NCBI GenBank assembly: GCA_949361645.1
Contig: OX442428.1
Location: 4,456,179-4,520,178 of the forward strand
Origin: Spongilla lacustris
Lineage: Eukaryota; Porifera; Demospongiae; Spongillida; Spongillidae
Length of the DNA: 64,000 nucleotides
Reading direction: 5' to 3'
A program made the position numbers and the translations under genes. How positions within the stretch are numbered: the stretch's first letter is position 1; each line of letters opens with the position of its first letter. Below are positions 59,701 to 64,000 of this stretch, piece by piece. The notes beneath the pieces are model-generated. The model did no database searches and was not told the origin of the DNA. It saw only the letters and a program-made list of their open reading frames with translations.

Positions 59701-62700
59701 CTCCCCTCACTCCTATATGCTCCGCTCACTTTCACTGGATCAAAGCTATCTTCCTTCATCTTCTCCAGCAGGCTCAAGGCCACCTCTAATGTATCCTTCA
59801 TGAACTGGGAGTGTTGCCACGGGCGACCATAACTGCTGTCAGCTGTTCCAATCCATATTTTCCCAACGGTGGAAAGAATGTACTCTTCTAGATCCCCAAC
59901 TGGCCCACGATAGTGACATGTGTCAGCTGTTGAGGCAATAGGGTGAGAGGGAGGAGAGGGAGATGGGGGAAAGGGGGAGGTAGGAGGTGAAGGAGTGAAG
60001 AGGGAGAAATGGAGGAAGGAGTGGGAGAAGAAGTGAGAATGGTCAGAGAAGTAATGAGACAACAGAAGTGCCCAATCATCACAATTCTCACCAGTACACC
60101 AAGGGTTAAAGAGGATGATGACATCAATGCCATTCTCCACCACCATCACATGACCTCCTCTGTCCAAGGTGAGTACCACGTAGTACCTAACAGCAGGAGA
60201 CAGGCCAGTCACCCACACATGTAATAACTATATCATTGTCACACACACCACACACACATGTACACATGGACATGCCACACATAACATATGTACAAACCCA
60301 TACACACATGTACATGTACTATGCATAACCAATGTGATTGTACATACATACATACATACATAAACTCCACACACCCATGTACACATGGACACACCACACA
60401 TACGATACATACACAAACCCATACACACATGTGCTATGCATAACCACACACCCCACCTCCCAATGGGGGCATCAGCGGGGGTAGTAAGCTCCACCCTGAT
60501 CCTGCTCCCCTCCACCACAGCGCTAGCATCCACTTGGAACGTGTGGTGCTTCTTTGACAAGCTCCGCGTGCCGAGGTTAAAGGTCGCCCGTGAGGTGAAC
60601 CTGGTGCTGGAGGGCAGACTCTTCCCCAGGAGGAGGAAGAAAGTGAACGACTGTCCCCTCCTGACAATGAGGCCACCACTGTCATATCTGTCTGTCTGGT
60701 GAACACGACGGTTGCCACTGGCGTTCAGGTCGACGCCTGAGATGGTGTCTATGATGGAGAGGCTCTCCTGGTGGTCTTTGCCTCCCACCATGATGAAGTC
60801 CATCAGGGAGGCGGGGCCATCTGTACCCTCCCGGGCCTTTGTCACCGTCACCTGCGAGCAGGTGGACATTATACCCACATTTAAATGAGCAGATGGACAC
60901 AGGCTTTTACAGTAACTTCCTACTCAGGTGGACATGCTCCCTCCCTCAAGTGAGCAGGTGGACATGCACCATCCCAAAGTGAGCAGGTGGACATGCTTCC
61001 TCCCCGAAATTAACAGGTGGACATGATTCCTCCCCAAAGTAAGCAGGTGGACATGCTCCCTCCCCAAAGTTAACAGGTGGACATACTCCCTCCCCAAAGT
61101 GAACAGGTGGACATACTCCCCCTCCCCCCCCCCCCCCGAAGTGAACAGGTGGATATGCTCCCTCCCTCAAGGTGGACATAACCTCACCCACCACACCCTC
61201 ACCTCTGCCTCTCCTGTCACCAGCTGCACATGATCACTGCCAAGGCCAATGACCAATCGAAATGTGCCAACCTTGAGACCAATGATGTTGAATGTGTAGT
61301 AGATGGTGGCATTGGCCCCAATATCTCCTATCTCATGAACCAGATCATCTAGGGTAAGTGTATGTGTACAGATATTGAATGTGTGGTGCACATTTGAGTG
61401 AAGGAGAGAACAGGTTTAATAAAATGGCAGTGAAATATAGTTACCATGGTTACCATGCAACAGGTTGTCGTTCTCCACATTGAGTGACACGGCCTCCATC
61501 TTGAAAGGGAGGGGGTTGGTGAACTGGACCGTGACTTTGGCCTCCTCCCCAAGACCCAGGTGGGACGAGGTCTGAACCTCCATCTTTGGGGGGTGGGGCC
61601 CACGTACACCTTGTGCTCAAACACCTGGGTGGTCCCGCTGTGGGCCAGGAGGATGTCAAACAGCAGGTACACCCTCTCCCCAGGGAACTCTGTGAATACT
61701 CGCTCCCCAGCCTCCATCTTGACCACCTCCGTGGAGCTCACGTTGATGCGTTGCCTCACCACCTTCTTGTCCACACTCCGCAGGACCTTCCCCGTGTACA
61801 TGACGGCCGAGCAGGACACATGGCCGCACACCTCCACTGTGCGGCTGCCGCAGTTCTTGATGTGGACTTCCATGGCTATGTCGCTGCCAAGACGGTGGGA
61901 GACCTCTGGTACGTGGAATGAGACCTCGTACTTGTCCTCCACCAGCTCCTTGTAGTTACGGTACAAGGCATGACGCTCAAGGTCTGAGCCATCCGGGTAC
62001 TTGTACTGAGAGGGAGGGGAAGGGGAGGAGAGGGAGAGGAGGGGGAGAGGGAGAGGAGGGAAGAGGGAAGGAAGGGTGATTTGCAAAGCTAAGAGAGGCA
62101 CACTTATATGATAGGATTTTGACTTGTACATATTTTACTAGACAATGTACATTACAATTACAGTGCCACCCACTAAAAGAGATGGAAAATGCAATTTCGC
62201 ATGTTTTTGATGATATCTCAATAATGTTATGTAATGCTGTCGCCAATTACATTTTTGGATTCAGCATCTATTTCTGAACAGAGTACAATATGTTTTATTG
62301 GATTATGACATGTAAACAAAACAATATGTAACTGTAAACAACTGCTTGTCAGGTTGGATGAGGCTATAACTCCTCTATTTATTGCAGTTAAGGTCCCATT
62401 TTTTTTAAATATATGTAACCCATACAGGTAGGTACACAAGGTATTGTATTGAGTTTCTAAGCCCCATTCAATGTGGAGATTGGTAGTAAAGTATGAAATT
62501 TTGGAGGGAGGCGGGGCTTCGTGCAATTTAGTTTGACTTAAGGAATGAAAATTGTCCCAAGGCATGACTAATGTGTATTATCTTTTTACAGCCAAATTGA
62601 ACCACAACTGCCGCACAGAAAGGAACTTAACTTGCCGATTAAACATGGACTGGCAACACCCATGTAGGAGGTGGGGCACCCTGAGTGTGATATGGATGTT

Positions 62701-64000
62701 GCTTAAAGATCTACCTACGAATTGTATCACGTGACTGTGACCACTATTTAATCACGAGATTAAGTCTTAGAACGAGGTCATGTGTGCATGCATTTGCAAA
62801 GAGAAATAGGTAGTGGATCGTAGTTTTAGTTCTGCAGGTGAAAACATTGAATATTTTCACAATCGATATTTGCAAACTTTCAAATCAGTTAATTTGTTAT
62901 GTTAATTAGCATGATTAATAATCTATTATATTGAAGGAGACAAATTTGAGGGAACCAACCAACTTAGTTCAAAAGTTATTCTTGTTCAAAAGCCTTGCAT
63001 TTAGTTGTGGACACACATGTATATAATGGTCCTGGTATCAGTTAAACTTTTAAAACCTCTACATGTAAACCATTTATTGCAATTACATGTAAGAAAGAGT
63101 ACATTGAACTGGTGCCCAGACCCGGTCCCTTTGCTCCTGCCCACTCACCATGTCCGTGACATCAACCCTCTGATCACTGCCCACTGCCTTGGTGGAGATG
63201 TCCTTACCCACCGTGGTGGTGTCCACTTGGAAGAGGCGGGGCGCCCCATCTTCCAGTATGAACTTCTTGATGTCAGCATTCACCTGCGGGGAGAAAAGAG
63301 AGAATTGAAGGCTTAATCCTTCTTACATCCAACCCCACCCTTTTGGGAGCGTACAAATTTAATAAATCTAGATATGCGTACAATAGACCACTTTTGGCCC
63401 TGTAAAGGTGTAGGTGTGGAGAGTGAGATGGTGTGGTGAGGTGGGTGGTATGGTGAGGGAGATTAATGGCATATTGGCGCAAATAATATACAATCAAATT
63501 GACCTTACAAGTTAGCCACACCCAGCACACACCTCAGCGATCACGTGTCATAAATCACTGAGTGCCCTTCCTTTACAGCCTTGAGGGAGGTGGGACCTAG
63601 GCAGTATCCCCCGCCCTGAGGCGACTCCTCCTGGGGCGTGGCATCCACCACCTGCCAGCCCTCAAACCCTGCATATAGGTCTGGGCGCTGAATGTGAACC
63701 TCGTTCCAACAATGGAAGTTCCTGTGCAACATGACAAAGCAAACCATTAACTTGATGAGGCCTCCAGTGTATGAAAGCAAACCTTACAACATGTATTTAC
63801 CCCCTTGTACAAGTATGCACTAACAGCTACAGTATCCCTACTTATCTAATCGCGATCATGAATATCTGTAAATTGTTTTTGCACTTCTATGCCTTCTGCA
63901 CCTTGCCCTCTGCGTTTAGCGTATACATACAAAAAATTACATCATTTGTATGAGCAGATGGGAAATATTGTGACATTACACGACTCACCATACGGTGTCC
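56736..64000 (-). CDS. Tandem transglutaminase: module A (partial) fused to complete module B
   Basis: Transglutaminases are Ca-dependent Cys-His-Asp enzymes that form Gln-Lys isopeptide bonds. The gene runs off the right edge. Module A exons: 63989-64000, 63533-63721 ([23 protein letters not shown]), 63149-63283, 61454-62005, 61203-61348. Module B exons: 60457-60851, 60092-60186, 59730-59926, 59069-59266, 58821-58950, 58311-58678, 57873-58082, 57435-57583, 57214-57374, 56736-56877. B is about 681 aa, the usual length. It has the N-terminal sandwich ([11 protein letters not shown]), VIILFNPWC, catalytic KYGQCWV (Cys about 286), QFHVLNEV (His about 342), WQVLDASP (Asp about 365) and two C-terminal barrels. 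The exon at 60851 supplies the last strand of A's second barrel (VTVTKA) and then B's start, so the modules appear continuous. All phases match only if three single missing bases are allowed (near 63545, 61590, 59235). Two adjacent genes are the alternative. Confidence 0.8.
58680..58770. repeat. Minisatellite beside a 3' splice site
   Basis: Repeats of GTCACATGGGGATCACA and GGTCACATGG begin at the acceptor of the catalytic-His exon (58678) and extend into the intron. Confidence 0.8.
59310..59640. repeat. 21-bp minisatellite in transglutaminase intron
   Basis: About 14 units of TAGCACCCTCCCTTCCACATG, with CCCCT/CCCTT variants, between exons 59730-59926 and 59069-59266. Open frames across it are artefacts. 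Confidence 0.95.
60925..61165. repeat. Minisatellite in the inter-module intron
   Basis: About 8 units of GAGCAGGTGGACATGCTCCC plus TCCCCAAAGT, in the intron joining module A to module B. The GAGCAGGTGGACAT part also occurs at the acceptor itself (60855-60869). Confidence 0.95.

Noticed and set aside
61167..61202. Module A ending by reading through the donor ([10 protein letters not shown] then stop)
   Set aside because: It would leave the last barrel strand unfinished and ignores a good donor; the spliced continuation fits the family. Kept as the main alternative.

Overview
This is eukaryotic, animal-type DNA. Genes are split by short GT-AG introns (38-220 bp in the models I could resolve), non-coding DNA dominates, and the protein families are animal ones: sigma-type GST, NDUFB3, C5-sterol desaturase, a STRA6-type retinol receptor and transglutaminase. 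Compact introns, many non-autonomous DNA transposons, poly-G/C tracts and frequent TACATGTA words suggest a marine invertebrate. A demosponge is my best guess, but that is inference. A 200-base gap lies at 6328-6527.

Layout. 0.5-3 kb: a hAT transposon remnant, the 3' part of a non-LTR retrotransposon and a lone cytochrome P450 exon. 3.7-5 kb: a four-exon GST head to head with NDUFB3. 7.3-9.8 kb: a four-exon gene for a signal-peptide, mucin-like, single-pass protein whose tail carries several phosphotyrosine-type motifs. 10-31 kb: no confident intact gene, but MITEs, ankyrin exons, minisatellites, a large inverted repeat with mirrored arrays, a Mutator-like element, a long hairpin and an inverted retrotransposon copy. 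31.3-40.3 kb: a duplicated C5-sterol-desaturase locus. The left copy has lost its coding region; the right copy is intact and intronless. A broken Gypsy element, itself interrupted by a MITE, lies between them. 40.4-41.4 kb: a transglutaminase pseudogene piece and a hAT piece. 42.9-48.2 kb: a STRA6-like gene of about 15 exons on the minus strand. 48-56.7 kb: DNA transposons, including a nested pair, and a retrotransposon fragment. 56.7-64 kb (running off the edge): a minus-strand transglutaminase gene that appears to encode two complete-type transglutaminase modules in one polypeptide.

Most notable: the apparent tandem (fused) transglutaminase; the transmembrane adaptor-like protein; a STRA6-like receptor; a sterol-desaturase duplicate from which the reading frame has been cut out almost exactly; and a set of five transposon insertions with perfect 5-bp target duplications.

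Exon models were built by hand from splice consensus, phase matching and family resemblance. No alignment or database search was run.
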